Shown piece by piece: positions 10,476 to 21,165 of a DNA stretch of 64,000 nucleotides. The notes under the pieces were generated by a model that searched no databases, was not told the DNA's origin, and worked only from the letters and a program-made list of their open reading frames with translations. The DNA comes from Scolanthus callimorphus (lineage: Eukaryota; Cnidaria; Anthozoa; Actiniaria; Edwardsiidae). The translations under genes and the position numbers were made by a program. The stretch lies in assembly GCA_033964015.1 (NCBI GenBank), contig CM066914.1, forward strand, positions 6,687,831 through 6,751,830, read 5' to 3'. The first letter of the stretch is position 1. Each line of letters opens with the position of its first letter.

Positions 10476-13400
10476 GTAAGTTCCTTAATTTCACAGAGAA
10501 GTGCATTCTCATGACACCTTCATTCGTATGGTTGAACTTGAAAGGAGTGTTCATTTCATCTCACGTGACTTCTATTTCGGGGCGGGGGGAGACAGGGGCG
10601 AAAGTAGAACAAATGTGCGGGGAGAACAATAATTCCATTTAATTATTTTTCCTGGGACAAAACCAAGAGAAGGGAGGTGGCACAAATTTACCATTGTCAA
10701 TATTTTATGGTACCCCAGCATTTCCTGAACATTCTAGAATTGCAACATAATCTAAAAATGATATGCACCAAGGCAAGCAATACATTGCTGGAAATATATC
10801 TCTTTTTATTTCCAGGAAGATTATGGGCTTTTCAAAATAGAAGTGCGGGATAATGGCGGCGGTATTACTCCACAAGATGCGCAATTCATGGCTCAAAGAC
10901 ACTATACTTCTAAAATCAGTTCATTTGAAAATCTTGATAGCCTAGCATCATATGGTTTTAGAGGGGAAGCCCTTTGTTCTCTATGTAATGTAAGTCATGT
11001 GTCAGTAACAACAAAAACAGAACAACAAGAAATTGCAACTTGCTACACTCTTGATCAAAATGGTAAAGTATTAGCTACGAAGCTTGTGCCATCAACAACT
11101 GGTACTACAATAACTGCCTGCCATTTATTCAAGAACTTGCCTGTAAGAAAGCAGTTCTCTCGGAACACTAAAAAATGCAAAGATGAACTTAAGAAGGTTG
11201 AGGATTTAGCCATGTCATATGGTCTCATACATCCAGATCTCCGTATTATCTTGAGACATAATAAAACTGTCGTCTGGCAGAAGAACAAATGCCCAGATTA
11301 TAGAACTACCCTGGTTTCTGTTTTGGGAAGTAGTGTGTTCTCTTGCATGGAGAAGGCTGAATTTGTGGATGATGCCAGTGGAATTGAGGTGAAAGCCTAT
11401 CTACCTAGACCAGATGCTGATATTAGTATTACAAGCAGAACTACCAAAGATAGATGTTTTATTTACGTAAATAAAAGACCTGTCAATATAAAGGAGGTTT
11501 CACAGGTAAGAGATTAACACTATTGTTACTCTTTGTACAATGTCCCAAGACCAGCCTTTAAAGCACACTTTGAAGTGTTGGCTTTTTTAATATGGGGAAT
11601 GCATAAAAAAGTATGTGTGTCGGGGGAGGGGGTGTTGGCAGCCTCCAAAGCCCTCCCTCTTGACTGACCTTGTGTCATTTACAATAGAAAATAGATAATT
11701 AAGACTGTTTTTCATATGTCGGGAACCGTCGGGAACCATCAGGGTTTCGTGATTTCCCGACCATCCCTGTCAATCCCAGTCTTATGAAAACACATATCGG
11801 GAATTGTTGGCAACATCGGCAATTGACTGACATTAATCGGGAAAATAGAAAACGTTTCTATTTTCCCAATCGCATCCCAGACGATCGCAGACGTTGCCAA
11901 TCGTCTGCGAAGCCATGTTTTCATATGTCGGGAACTGACTGGGATGTTCGGGAAACAGGCCATCACCGATCATTTCCGACAGTCCCGACATGAAAACCAG
12001 CCTTTACTAACTGTTTTTCAGCTGTGCCATGTGATGAGCCTAGCTTAGAACTGGTGCCTTTCCAGCAGTCCCATGTCTTGAATTTGTTGTATAGCATGTG
12101 CTGAATGTAGTCAACACTTTACACTTATTACTCTAAAACAAATTTTTTTACAACAAAATGATGGAAAATATTAATAAGAAATTGTTGTCTACAGCCCAAA
12201 TCTCATTTCTCATTTCCCATGTTTTCTGTGTTTTCTTCTTCTTTTTTGCTGTTCTGCCAGTTACACTATCAGACATATCAGGGCCATGCAGCCGTGTAGT
12301 CATCTGGTTTTTGTTGTAACATTGTATAGTTTAAGGGTAGATGACTGTAATAACCAAGTCAGGGCAAGCACTTGATTGGCTTAGACTATTTGACTGGCAG
12401 ATAAGAAAACCCTAAGTAATTGATGTTTTGTAAAGGCAAATCACAAAAGGATGGTTTTGATTGTAATTCTACAGCTGGAGGTGTTCTTTTCCTCAGAAAA
12501 TGCAAATACAACAGAACAGAACAGGGAGTGTATTTTTCCCAATGTTTTTATGCAGTTCATTATTATTTTCAGGCAATCAGAGAAAACTACATGAGGTGTA
12601 TTGGGGCCAGCAACAGATATCCAATATCATTTTTGAGCATCACTGTTCCTCCGGGTGGAGTAGATGTAAATTTAGAACCCAACAAGACAAGGGTGCTGCT
12701 GACAGAAAAAGAAACTATTCTAGATTCTTTGACAAATTTGCTGCAGAGCTTTTATACTTTGAAAAATAAGGTCAATGATGGATGTTTTGTTGAATGCAAT
12801 AAGATAACAGAATGCATAAATATTGAAGAAACTTTCGGCAGTGGTAAGGAAGACGATGAAATTCCTGTTTGTGGGCATATTCAAGTGAAAGATTTTGAGA
12901 GTACTCCTTCAAAAACAATAAATGGCATTGAGAAAGAAGCTGGTTTGTCTATCAATGAACTGCCTTCTTTTAGCTTCAGTTTTAATGGCAAACAAGGAGA
13001 AGTGTGTAATTTAAAAAGTGTACTGTCTGGTGATACTCAAATTCCAAGTAATTCTGTTAGTGCTGTTGATGGTCAAGAAACAAGATGTGATCAGTCGTTG
13101 GTTGACTCAGAAATAGAATTGTCAGATGAAAAGAAACAAGAAACGAGCAGAAATGAATCAAGGGATGTCTGTAGTGGTGCAGGTGCAAGTACCCTGTTTA
13201 GCAGCTATGGGAGTACATGTAGTCCCATAAATGAAATGCTATCATGTTGTGACAACATTAACCAAGTTTGTAAGAACAATGAGAAGATTAGTGGAGAAGT
13301 GTGCATGCATCAGAAAGATAATGCAAATAATTGTTCAAGCAAGCTGGACCAACAGGATTTAGCTCTTAGCAGTGGATGTGGAAGCTTACTGTTCAGCAGC

Positions 13401-16400
13401 TGTGGAAGTAGTAGCATGGAAGAAATGTTATGTTGTGATGGGAGTAATCAAGTTGATAGGAAGCAAGACAATGAAAACGATAATGCAGAAATGTCTTCAA
13501 CCCAGAAGGGTGACACAGAAAATTGCTCAAGTCAGCTTAATAGTCAAGATGTCAGTAACATTGCAAATTTACTGGACGGTTCTACCTCGCAAAGCTGTGT
13601 GGGAAAAGAACAAAATCATATAACAGAAAGCACTCCATCAACAAATGATGGGCCTATTAACTTCAGAAGTGGTCCTGAAAAGAAATCAAGTAATGAAGCT
13701 GAATCTGCTAAGGACAAAGACTTTCTTGATGTGGAAGATCTTTTTGATGACGAAGAAGAATTTGATCAGATTTTAACTCAAGCAGTCGAAAAAAGGATGA
13801 CTTCAACCCAGCTTTCCACAGCAACAGAACAAAGGGCAGCTACAACAACTTTGACAGCAAGCAGTGAAACTAGTGGCGAAGTGATCTCTGCCAAAGATTG
13901 GGCAGAAGGGTTGCTAAGGAGCGAACAGGGAAGAGTAATTGAAGTAAGCACATTTATTTGTTTTTATCTAGATGGTAATTGTTACCAGATGTATTACTGT
14001 GTTCATAATGGTGAAATTGTACTTGGTATTTGGTTTGTAACTGCTTGTTCTGTAAGGGCTGACATTCCATTTGAATTTCTTTAGCCAACAAGGCTCCTAA
14101 CATCTGCTGCACTGCAAAACAAAGACAAAAAAACCTCAGGAAAACGAAAGCTCTCAAGTGACAAGGTATCGGTAAACTGGGCGTTAAGTGATATGTTAAA
14201 GAACTTTTCTTTATTGTTGCATTAGCAAGATATTTATTATCTATACTATCATTTTGCAATGTGTTTTGTGTGAGGAATGATTCTGATTGGCTGATTGGCT
14301 GAAGTTCCTCCAATTTGGGGTGTGCATACGTGTAAAACAGGAAGCTTTTGCTAGGCTACACATTTGATGGATTATTAAGTCTACTTTTATCTTTTTTGTG
14401 AGAAAATTTGAGTAATTGGAGATGTTCCATGTAAGTGCTATGTTTTTACCCTGATATTGAGTTTCTTGATGTTTAATCAAAGGAAGCATTCAAAATTATC
14501 TAATGACCTCTAACCCAAAATTTAACCAGTTTCCTACTAAGGAATTTCTCCTTGCAGGAAAACTCCAGACTTCAAGCATCCAGCAAAAAGATTAAAATGG
14601 TTCCACAGGTCAGTTGCATTTGGATTTTGTGTTGACGGTGTTGTTGTAGTTTGAATAATGAGCCAGAAGAGAGCTAATTGACTATAATGCAATCTTGATT
14701 ACCACCTCACGTTTTGGAAAGCATCAATTCAAGTTTTCCCTTTTGGACTAAACAAAGCCCCATGTTTTTTCTTCCTTACTAGTATGCGACATTTCTTATT
14801 TGTTATTTAAAGGTCGCTGCCAATCAGTCACTTATTACTCTCCATGCTAAACGAAGTCCTCAGATGCGAAAGATGTCTGCCAAGACTGTTGTTATTCCAT
14901 TCACTGTCACATCACATAGATCATCTAAACATTTAGGGCAGAGGTAATGACAGATGAGCACTGGCACCCTGGAACCAGGTTCTAATGAAGCCCTGTAATA
15001 TTCAGACACTATTGGTGATAATATTGATGAATATGGTAATGACAGATGGGCACTAGTACCCGGGGGACCATGTTCTAATGATGCCCCTGTATATTCAGAC
15101 ACTTCTGGTGATAATATGGATGCAGTGTCAGACCATGTTAGCATGTATAGCAAATTAGCCCAGGGATATGATGATCACTCCATCCATAAAAAAATTACAG
15201 ATATCATCCTATTTCTCACTGACAAGCAAGGTTGTTCTCTTTCGGATTAGACAATAAATCAAGGCCTGACTGCCTCATTGCACTTGTCATAAAAGTAGGG
15301 GATTGTCTCTCAGTGTCATGGCCTGGCTTGCAGAGGTATATACTGTATACTGTACAACATCCCTCATAAGTGTACATGTAAGCTGCATAGCAGCAATTTG
15401 CCACAATGCAGCCTGTTTAGTTCTCCAACCTTTCCTTGTCTAGCGGTTGTGTATATCCAACCACTTTGAGTTTCCTAAAAATGAGAAGACCCTTCATGGT
15501 GCGAAAAAGCACTGGATGATGATTAGAAAGGCCTGCAAAGGCGATTCCTCAGTATTTTTTCTTTCATTTTTCCTACAGTCTGATGGAAGAAGACTGTATC
15601 ATTGGTAGGGTGGAACCAAGTGGAGTCTGGTTGCAAAGACAGGGGAGTGCTGTAACCTTCATCAATCAGTACAGGTGAATTTCTGTGTTCTGATTTTAAA
15701 AGCAGTTAAAACTGTGTGAAACGTTCTGAAATGTCCTTTCTGCATCCTCTTGCAAACAGAATCCAGGAACAGCTCATGTTCCACAGATTGCTGAGCCACC
15801 ATTCCCTCCCGACAGGAAGAATTGAAAGACCCATCATTATGGATCAGAGGTACAAGATACTTAGAAATACATGACACAAAAGGAGCACAACCCACTCTCC
15901 TTGACCTAAATAGCCCATATGGTCCATTAAGCATTTAGAGCCTAACTAAGCATTTCTCTTTTGTGAACTGCTGGCAAAAATTGACCTGTACCTTTTTGCT
16001 GCAAGAAGAGGAAAGAGAGACATTTGGCTAGAAGATAATAGGCCCACCGCAGGATGCTCAAAATAAAGAAGCTTTTTTTAAATTAAACACCAATGCGAAA
16101 AATAACTAATAAAGTTTTGCCTAAAAACTTTATAATTCTCAAAAAAGCTATTTCTTCCCAGCAATGGCGAAAACATGATTTGCCAGCCATCAGGGAATGG
16201 GCGCCAGGAACCGGTTTTTCCAGCTAAGTGAGGTATTAAAAAAAAATTTGTTTTTGGATCTCAGGAGTCCTGTGGCCCATAAAAAATTGAATAATCCCAC
16301 AGGATAGCCGGCCTGTGGGTAACGGGTTACAGTCTGTTGTGTTGGTAGCAAAACATCATTTATCGCTAAGCACTGCAAAAACGATCATGCTTGCGAGGTC

Positions 16401-19400
16401 CCTCAGGATTTCCTTAAGTACTTTTAAGTACTTTTAAAAAGGGGCTCTCGCACGCTTGCTGGCCACTTCTCTGACAAAAAAATAGCTCAAATCGCAATCC
16501 AATTCCATCCTCTTGATAATGTCAAAACAACCTAGAATTGCATTTGTTTTTCCATTAATCTGGAAGATTATTTTGATTACTACGGCAAATGAACATGTGT
16601 TTTCACGGTTTACAGTTTTACTTATTTTATGTCCACGGTGGACGAAATATTACGCATGCGAGATTTAAGAGTTCTTAGGAAGTGCCGCAGTAAGATTTCT
16701 CATAAATTCGAGCTAACGTTTTCTTATCTAATAAGACTTCTACTCACACCAAGCAATTTTAGCAGTTGTAAGTTTAGTAGTTGCTTTTTGACAATGGGGC
16801 CATGACGATGCTGGAACGTCAGGCTTTTTCAGCGATTCTTTTTCTATGTTTTTGCTGTGGTTAAGTTTCTCATGCCCACTGTTTGCAACTCTGTTTTCTC
16901 ACTTATGTAGTACCGCTGGAGGAGAAGGAAACATGAATGTTCTAAAAAATATGAGTTGGAAGCAAAACGATGATCGAACATGGCAAGTATAATTTTTTCA
17001 CTGTCATGTGTTTCGTGGAAAAGAATAAACTGCTGTTTGTCACTATGTAGCTAGCTTGCCTAGCCTGAATATCAGGCTTTTTTTTGGAAAGGAGAGGGGA
17101 AGAGAACAGGGAAGTCTCTCTCTTTCCTTCTGCCCCTTTCAGGCTATAGCTTGCCACAATAAAGCTATTGCTGAAAAAAAACCTGTCTTGTGCTCGGCAT
17201 TTTCAAAACGTAAATCGCTGTAGGGGATTTTCTGGGACGCAGATCAAATCGTTTGAGCTGTAGACTGCTTGCAGCTGTTTTTTTGGGGGGAATGTTTATC
17301 GCGAAAACCCGTAGTTCATTGATTGTGGTCGCCATCTTATTTATGGGAACGCGCAATCTGTGGGCGAGCGTAGAATTCAAAGCCTGCATCAGTGTCGATG
17401 GATGCCATACAACTGCACTAGGCGAAATGGAGGAAGAATCTGATTGGCTTAGATTGTTTGTGAGTGACAAGACTAACACCGAATCCCTGTTTTTAAAATG
17501 TGCAGCGTGGAACAAGGATTTTCTGCAATTGCTTCTTTTACATTTGCTGTTCTTCAGTGATAAAAATTTATTTTCTGTACACAGGCTTATTGATGATACA
17601 CGAATTACTCATAACGGTTTCGACATTCGTAAGAAAATCGGTAAGCAGTGCGACTCTTTATTCATCTCTTGGTCGACCCAATCCTAGCCTGATTACGTTT
17701 TTGTCCACAGATCCCGAATCTAATGATGCCAAGATCGAGGTTCACGGAATCTCATCAAGCATCCCATTTTACGGAGTTCCAGACTTGGTCGAAATTCTAG
17801 GTAATGTACAGAGCGCTATATAGGCAGGATAAGAATGGCTGCGAAGGAAGCTACTGTCTTTGCAGGGCTGGAAATTGCGACCAAGGTGGTCGCCTGGGCG
17901 ACCACAAATCACGGCTAGGCGACTAAAACGCTAGGCGACCGAAAGGGAAAATTCCATCAGCAAATACAGTAAATGTATGGGAAAATCTCCCGAAAAAGGA
18001 GGGGGCAGCCCCCCTTCCCTAAATCCGCCCCTGTTTAGTCGCCAGCACGAGAAAACCGTTTCTTCTGTCCGGTTCTTTAGTTCTTGTTGGGCGGCGGCGT
18101 TGTATTTAGCGTCCACACACTGTCTGCCTTGATTAGCTTTGCTATTTACAGGTAGTGTGCGTTATAATTTATGTATTTAGCATAATAATAAAGATTGACA
18201 GTAATTTGTTGATTGTTAACAAATTAACAGGTGTGATAAGGACAAATGGCCAAGCGGATTGCTCTTTAGCGAGATCAAGACCTCTGAAGGTTGTCAACTA
18301 CCTTAAGGTAGGAGAGGGCGCAAATTTAGAAAAAATTCTTGTAAAATATATTGTTACGAGGAGAATGAACGAAGTAGCGGACTGGGATTATCACTCGTCT
18401 GTTATAGAAAGTCATATTGGCTAAAAGGTTAGACAATGGATGCGGATTCGGCAGCTTCAATGGTCTTTTTCTCATGGTTATACAATGCGTTTTTGCCTTC
18501 CTTGGAGGTGCCGCGAAGTACGAGAATCTATTTCGTATGATTGTACCGCGGCAAAGTCGCGACATGGCGCGGCCTAAAAGTCGCTGTCGCGGCGTGGCAC
18601 GGGACCTTGCTTGCTATGTAGATACGGCTAATTGATACGGAACCTCGCCCTTTCCGCCTCTCGTCAAGACAAATCACGGACAATCAATCAGATTGCATTT
18701 TCGTGGCACGTAAGTATTTGCAGCGATCGCGGCAAGGCACGGCAATTTAAGGACGGCCAATCAAATTGTATGGTCGCGGCAGAAACGTACGGTCCTTAGA
18801 ACGAGAGCCAATGAAATCGCGTGGCCGCGGCACGGTCGCGGCGCGGCACACCTTTGTCGCGGCACTTACGGTCATACGAACTCTGCTCTAGACCTCAAAG
18901 GCCAGCGTCTTCAAGGGCCAGCGTCTTTCTTTACGAGAAATAGACGAAGCCATTGAATATGAAACATGACCAACAACAGAGAAATCTATGTCTTGTGTCC
19001 GCAAAATACCGTAAAAATAAAATTGGGATTGGGCTGTTCCGAACAATAGCCCCCTCCCCCTATCGAGGAACTCCAAATTAAAAAAAAATTGCTGTACCCC
19101 TGTGGAAATTCCAGGTTCCTGCACTACCCCTGCGGAAATTTGAAACAACCCCCGAGGAAATTCCAAAGTTTCAAATAAATACCTAGGGTAGAAAGTCTAG
19201 GGTAACAACGGCCCCGGTGGAAATCCCTCCAGGGTCAAATGCAAAGACCCCTGTGGAAATTCAAGATTCCTCGATAGGGGAAAACGGATGTTTAATGGAA
19301 CAGCCTGTTTGATAAATGTACGTACTACAGCCAGAATTTTTACCAGTAGGATTCGTACGCAGGGTGCAGATTTGATGGGGACGTTATTTCATGGCGAGCA

Positions 19401-19616
19401 ACCCATGTTTCAAATTTTAATGATGTCTCTTATCTTTAATTGCAGAGCGAGGCAGTTCGAGTGGCGAGAGGTCTAAGTTCCCACATGGATAGGGAAGAGA
19501 TCTATACCATCTTGCAGCAGATGAAGGAATATTTACCAGTCGGGTGTACAACGTGTATCCACGGACAGCCTTTCTTTGGTGTTGTGGCGAACATTCCAGC
19601 ATTGGTGAGAACGTAG
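10335..19616 (+). CDS. PMS1: PMS1, MutL-family mismatch repair protein (13 exons found)
   Basis: PMS1 pairs with MLH1 to form the MutL-beta heterodimer of mismatch repair. Exons: 10,335-10,475; 10,816-11,505; 12,573-13,943; 14,085-14,165; 14,558-14,608; 14,813-14,943; 15,579-15,674; 15,760-15,849; 16,911-16,986; 17,585-17,640; 17,711-17,800; 18,231-18,307; 19,446-19,616; about 1,040 residues. The GHKL ATPase motifs are intact: [12 protein letters not shown] (Glu30, Asn34), RDNGGG (58-63), YGFRGEA (93-99), GTTITA (143-148), NLPVRKQF (154-161). A long acidic Ser-rich linker follows, then the MLH1-binding C-terminus ending in CIHGQPFF. The endonuclease motif of PMS2 (DQHAxxE) is degenerate (NQYRIQE), as in human PMS1. 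The human HMG box is not seen. Phases match at every junction except exon 9/10, where 3n+2 bases are unaccounted for. Confidence 0.93.
10816..11505 (+). CDS. PMS1: PMS1 exon 2
   Basis: Acceptor tatttccag, donor cacag|gtaaga, 230 codons, phase 0 to 0. It carries the remaining ATP-binding motifs and most of the transducer domain. Confidence 0.93.
11707..11998. mobile_element. TIR element in PMS1 intron 2
   Basis: gtttttcatatgtcggga at the left is inverted at the right as tcccgacatgaaaac. The phrase tcggga(a) recurs in both orientations, and a central gaaaatagaaa...tttctattttc hairpin lies near 11,850. It is non-coding. Confidence 0.6.
12573..13943 (+). CDS. PMS1: PMS1 exon 3 (end of transducer domain and linker)
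   Basis: Acceptor ttattttcag, donor gaa|gtaagc, 457 codons, phase 0 to 0. It starts with the end of the transducer domain ([14 protein letters not shown]), then a Ser/Cys/Asn-rich linker. Nucleotides ~13,180-13,374 and ~13,375-13,560 encode an imperfect tandem duplication of about 65 residues, each starting LFSS-G and ending NCSS-L--QD. Confidence 0.9.
14085..14165 (+). CDS. PMS1: PMS1 exon 4
   Basis: Acceptor tttctttag, donor acaag|gtatcg, 27 codons, phase 0. Encodes a Lys/Ser-rich linker segment ([13 protein letters not shown]), possibly a nuclear localisation signal. Confidence 0.75.
14558..14608 (+). CDS. PMS1: PMS1 exon 5
   Basis: Acceptor tccttgcag, donor cacag|gtcagt, 17 codons, phase 0. 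Short linker exon ([17 protein letters not shown]). Phase and splice sites support it more than homology does. Confidence 0.65.
14813..14943 (+). CDS. PMS1: PMS1 exon 6
   Basis: Acceptor atttaaag, donor agag|gtaatg, ends phase 2. It contains [12 protein letters not shown], aligning with the conserved segment that opens the C-terminal domain of human PMS1. Confidence 0.85.
14944..15127. repeat. 92-bp tandem duplication starting at the exon 6 donor
   Basis: The sequence gtaatgacagatg at 14,944 recurs at 15,036, followed by matching gcact-g-accc, ccctgta-tattcagacact and ggtgataatat. Two copies of ~92 bp are visible. The duplication therefore copied the exon 6 splice donor into the intron. Confidence 0.75.
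15579..15674 (+). CDS. PMS1: PMS1 exon 7
   Basis: Acceptor tcctacag, donor tacag|gtgaat, phase 2 to 2. It encodes [17 protein letters not shown]... and the start of the degenerate NQYR motif. Confidence 0.9.
15760..15849 (+). CDS. PMS1: PMS1 exon 8
   Basis: Acceptor ttgcaaacag, donor cagag|gtacaa, phase 2 to 2. It completes the inactive endonuclease-like helix and encodes [15 protein letters not shown]. Confidence 0.88.
16434..16668. mobile_element. Degenerate TIR element, family B copy 1, PMS1 intron 8
   Basis: The stretch starting aaaaggggctctcgcacgct is closely matched over ~240 bp by 41,790-42,044, which preserves better inverted ends. The right end here is decayed (acgcatgcgagatttaa). 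Confidence 0.65.
16911..16986 (+). CDS. PMS1: PMS1 exon 9
   Basis: Acceptor cttatgtag, donor ggcaa|gtataa. The translation [15 protein letters not shown] aligns residue for residue with human PMS1 SLFNGSHYLDVLYKM, so the exon is real. It ends in phase 0 while exon 10 opens in phase 2, so a small exon or an alternative boundary is missing between them. Confidence 0.65.
17585..17640 (+). CDS. PMS1: PMS1 exon 10
   Basis: Acceptor tgtacacag, donor aatcg|gtaagc. It encodes [17 protein letters not shown], matching the DPRLTANGFKI segment of human PMS1. Opens phase 2, ends phase 1. Confidence 0.85.
17711..17800 (+). CDS. PMS1: PMS1 exon 11
   Basis: Acceptor tgtccacag, donor tctag|gtaatg. It encodes the conserved [13 protein letters not shown] (human LPFYGVADLKEIL). 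Phase 1 to 1. Confidence 0.92.
   Translation: MPNLMMPRSRFTESHQASHFTEFQTWSKF
17860..18110. repeat. GC-rich repeat with GGTCGCC palindromes, PMS1 intron 11
   Basis: The phrases gcgaccaaggtggtcgcc, tgggcgaccac and ctaggcgac recur in both orientations. This suggests a small inverted-repeat element. Its outer limits are not resolved. Confidence 0.35.
18231..18307 (+). CDS. PMS1: PMS1 exon 12
   Basis: Acceptor aattaacag, donor ttaag|gtagga, phase 1 to 0. It encodes [12 protein letters not shown], matching human CRPRKVISYLEGEAVRL across the next junction. Confidence 0.9.
18522..18891. mobile_element. TIR element, family C copy 1, PMS1 intron 12
   Basis: The left end with tttcgtatgat and the right end gtcatacgaactctgctcta are inverted relatives of the ends of the 19,618-19,793 element. 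The interior is unusually GC-rich with many cgcggc repeats, unlike surrounding DNA. Confidence 0.6.
19031..19306. mobile_element. TIR element with GTGGAAATT internal repeats, PMS1 intron 12
   Basis: gggctgttcc...ccctatcgaggaa at the left is inverted by ttcctcgatagggg...ggaacagcc at the right. The phrase cccctg-ggaaatt recurs internally four or more times. It is non-coding. Confidence 0.6.
19446..19616 (+). CDS. PMS1: PMS1 exon 13 (terminal)
   Basis: Acceptor taattgcag, phase 0, 56 codons plus TAG at 19,614-19,616. It encodes [19 protein letters not shown] and the conserved CIHGQPFF tail of the MLH1-binding domain. Confidence 0.92.
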   Translation, partial: SEAVRVARGLSSHMDREEIYTILQQMKEYLPVGCTTCIHGQPFFGVVANIPALVRT

Positions 19617-19617
19617 A

Positions 19618-19793
19618 TAGAGCAGATTTCGTATGACTGTGAAAAGTACCGTGACACGGCGCGGCACTGTCGCGGTGGCGGTACGGAACCTGGCCTGCTG
19701 TAGATACCAAACGAAATCGCGTAGTCGCGGTACGGTCGCGGCGCGGTACAACTCTTTCGCTGCACTTTTCACAGTCATACGAAATCTGCTCTA
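19618..19793. mobile_element. 176-bp TIR element, family C copy 2, at the PMS1 stop codon
   Basis: Near-perfect inverted ends (tagagcagatttcgtatgac at 19,618 and its complement ending 19,793) extend ~29 bp. The element starts one base after the PMS1 stop codon, so it forms the beginning of the 3' UTR. Confidence 0.8.
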
Positions 19794-19898
19794 GCTACAG
19801 GCCTGAGCCATGTTATTCGATAAAAAAAAAGTTAAAGTTTGGTATTTAGTTATGTGATTCAAGATGAAAGTCGCTGGATGATGTACAATTCATACATG

Positions 19899-20059
19899 TA
19901 CAATTCAGGCGTTGGTTGGCTTTTTGTAGGTCGTTTTATGGCGAGAATCGAGCGAGACCCGATGCGGGCACCATCTTGGACGGGATTCTCGCTCGATTCT
20001 CGCCATAAAACGACCTAAAAAAAAGCCAACCAATGCCTGCTAGCAGGCTATACAATTCA
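19899..20059. mobile_element. Hairpin element with 9-bp target duplication
   Basis: Inverted arms of ~55 bp (ggttggctttttgtaggtcg and complement) surround a 20-base loop. The unit at 19,908-20,050 is flanked on both sides by tacaattca (19,899-19,907 and 20,051-20,059). A 9-bp duplication suggests a Mutator-like origin. The left arm lacks ~13 terminal bases present on the right. Confidence 0.75.
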
Positions 20060-20344
20060 CTTTCTCTCTCATGAGCGCTACTGAAAAATGATGAGAACTT
20101 TTTACTTATATTTTATTCAATGTCTTTGAAGTTATTCGATGATTACCGGACAATATTGAATGTGAAATCTGATCGGGTGTAAGGCGCGGGATGAGATGGG
20201 GTATGGGGGAGGGTATTAGGGGGAGTTTACCTCAAAACATGCAGGAATGATTGTCTTATCCCTTTGGGTATGAGCAAAAATAATATTCAATATAGAGATG
20301 TTTTCATATCAGTGAAACGTATGACGAATTAGGACGGCGTAACC

Positions 20345-21165
20345 TCGTCGACGGTTTTACACCTATTTCAGAAAAGGTTGCATCGTCACAACTGTCGGTT
20401 GTAGCCCGCGATGCGTCATGAGAGAAAATAGGTATATCAAAACAGAATCATGGATGATGGATTTTAGGATAAATAACCATAATTATTATTCAGCTATGCC
20501 ATTATCTCGATTCTGATTGGCTAAGAGTACGCAGCGAAAACATGTTGGCGCGCAGTTCGTGACGTCAAGCTGCAGACATTAGGATTGATGCACTCTAATG
20601 ACATCATAACGCAAGCCAATAGGTTTGGTCGCCATTTCGGAAGCGAAAGCCAATTATGTCAATATTCTCGTTGAATCTGCTATGCTTTTTGCCGAGAGAT
20701 CATTGCTCAGGATATCTAAACATCAACAATGGCTATTTGAATTGAATACGAAGAGGAAAATACTAATGGACGTAAGCTGAAGTTGAAAACCGTTTCGCCT
20801 TGCAAGGCCTCGTCGTCGACTTCGTTTAGCTAGGTAAGAATTCCTGGTTGCTGAATAATAAAACAATTATTGAATTCGGTTTTCGCAGGATAGTGAGATT
20901 TGTCAACGCCTCGAGTTAGTGTTATCTGACACAAACCTCGGCGGTTGACAAATCTCACTATCATGCTCAACCTCATCCAATAAGTGTTAAATATCATCCT
21001 CTTGTTATGCCAAATGGCTGTACAATACATCACTCGCAAGAAATTTTGTACTGGATTAACGCGAGAATTCCGTTCTTCTTAGTTTCTCCCATGACGCACC
21101 GCGGGCTACAACGACAGTTGTGACGGTACAACCGTTTCTGAAAGAGGTGTATATAGTTACGAATA
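20345..21165. mobile_element. ~820-bp TIR element, family D copy 1
   Basis: The left arm (acacctatttcag, then gtcacaactgtcgg, tgtagcccgcgatgcgtcatg) is repeated inverted at 21,065-21,150. A related element lies at ~46,105-46,400. The interior contains a ~75-bp hairpin (20,889-20,962, gatagtgagatttgtcaac and complement). No transposase is visible. Confidence 0.65.
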
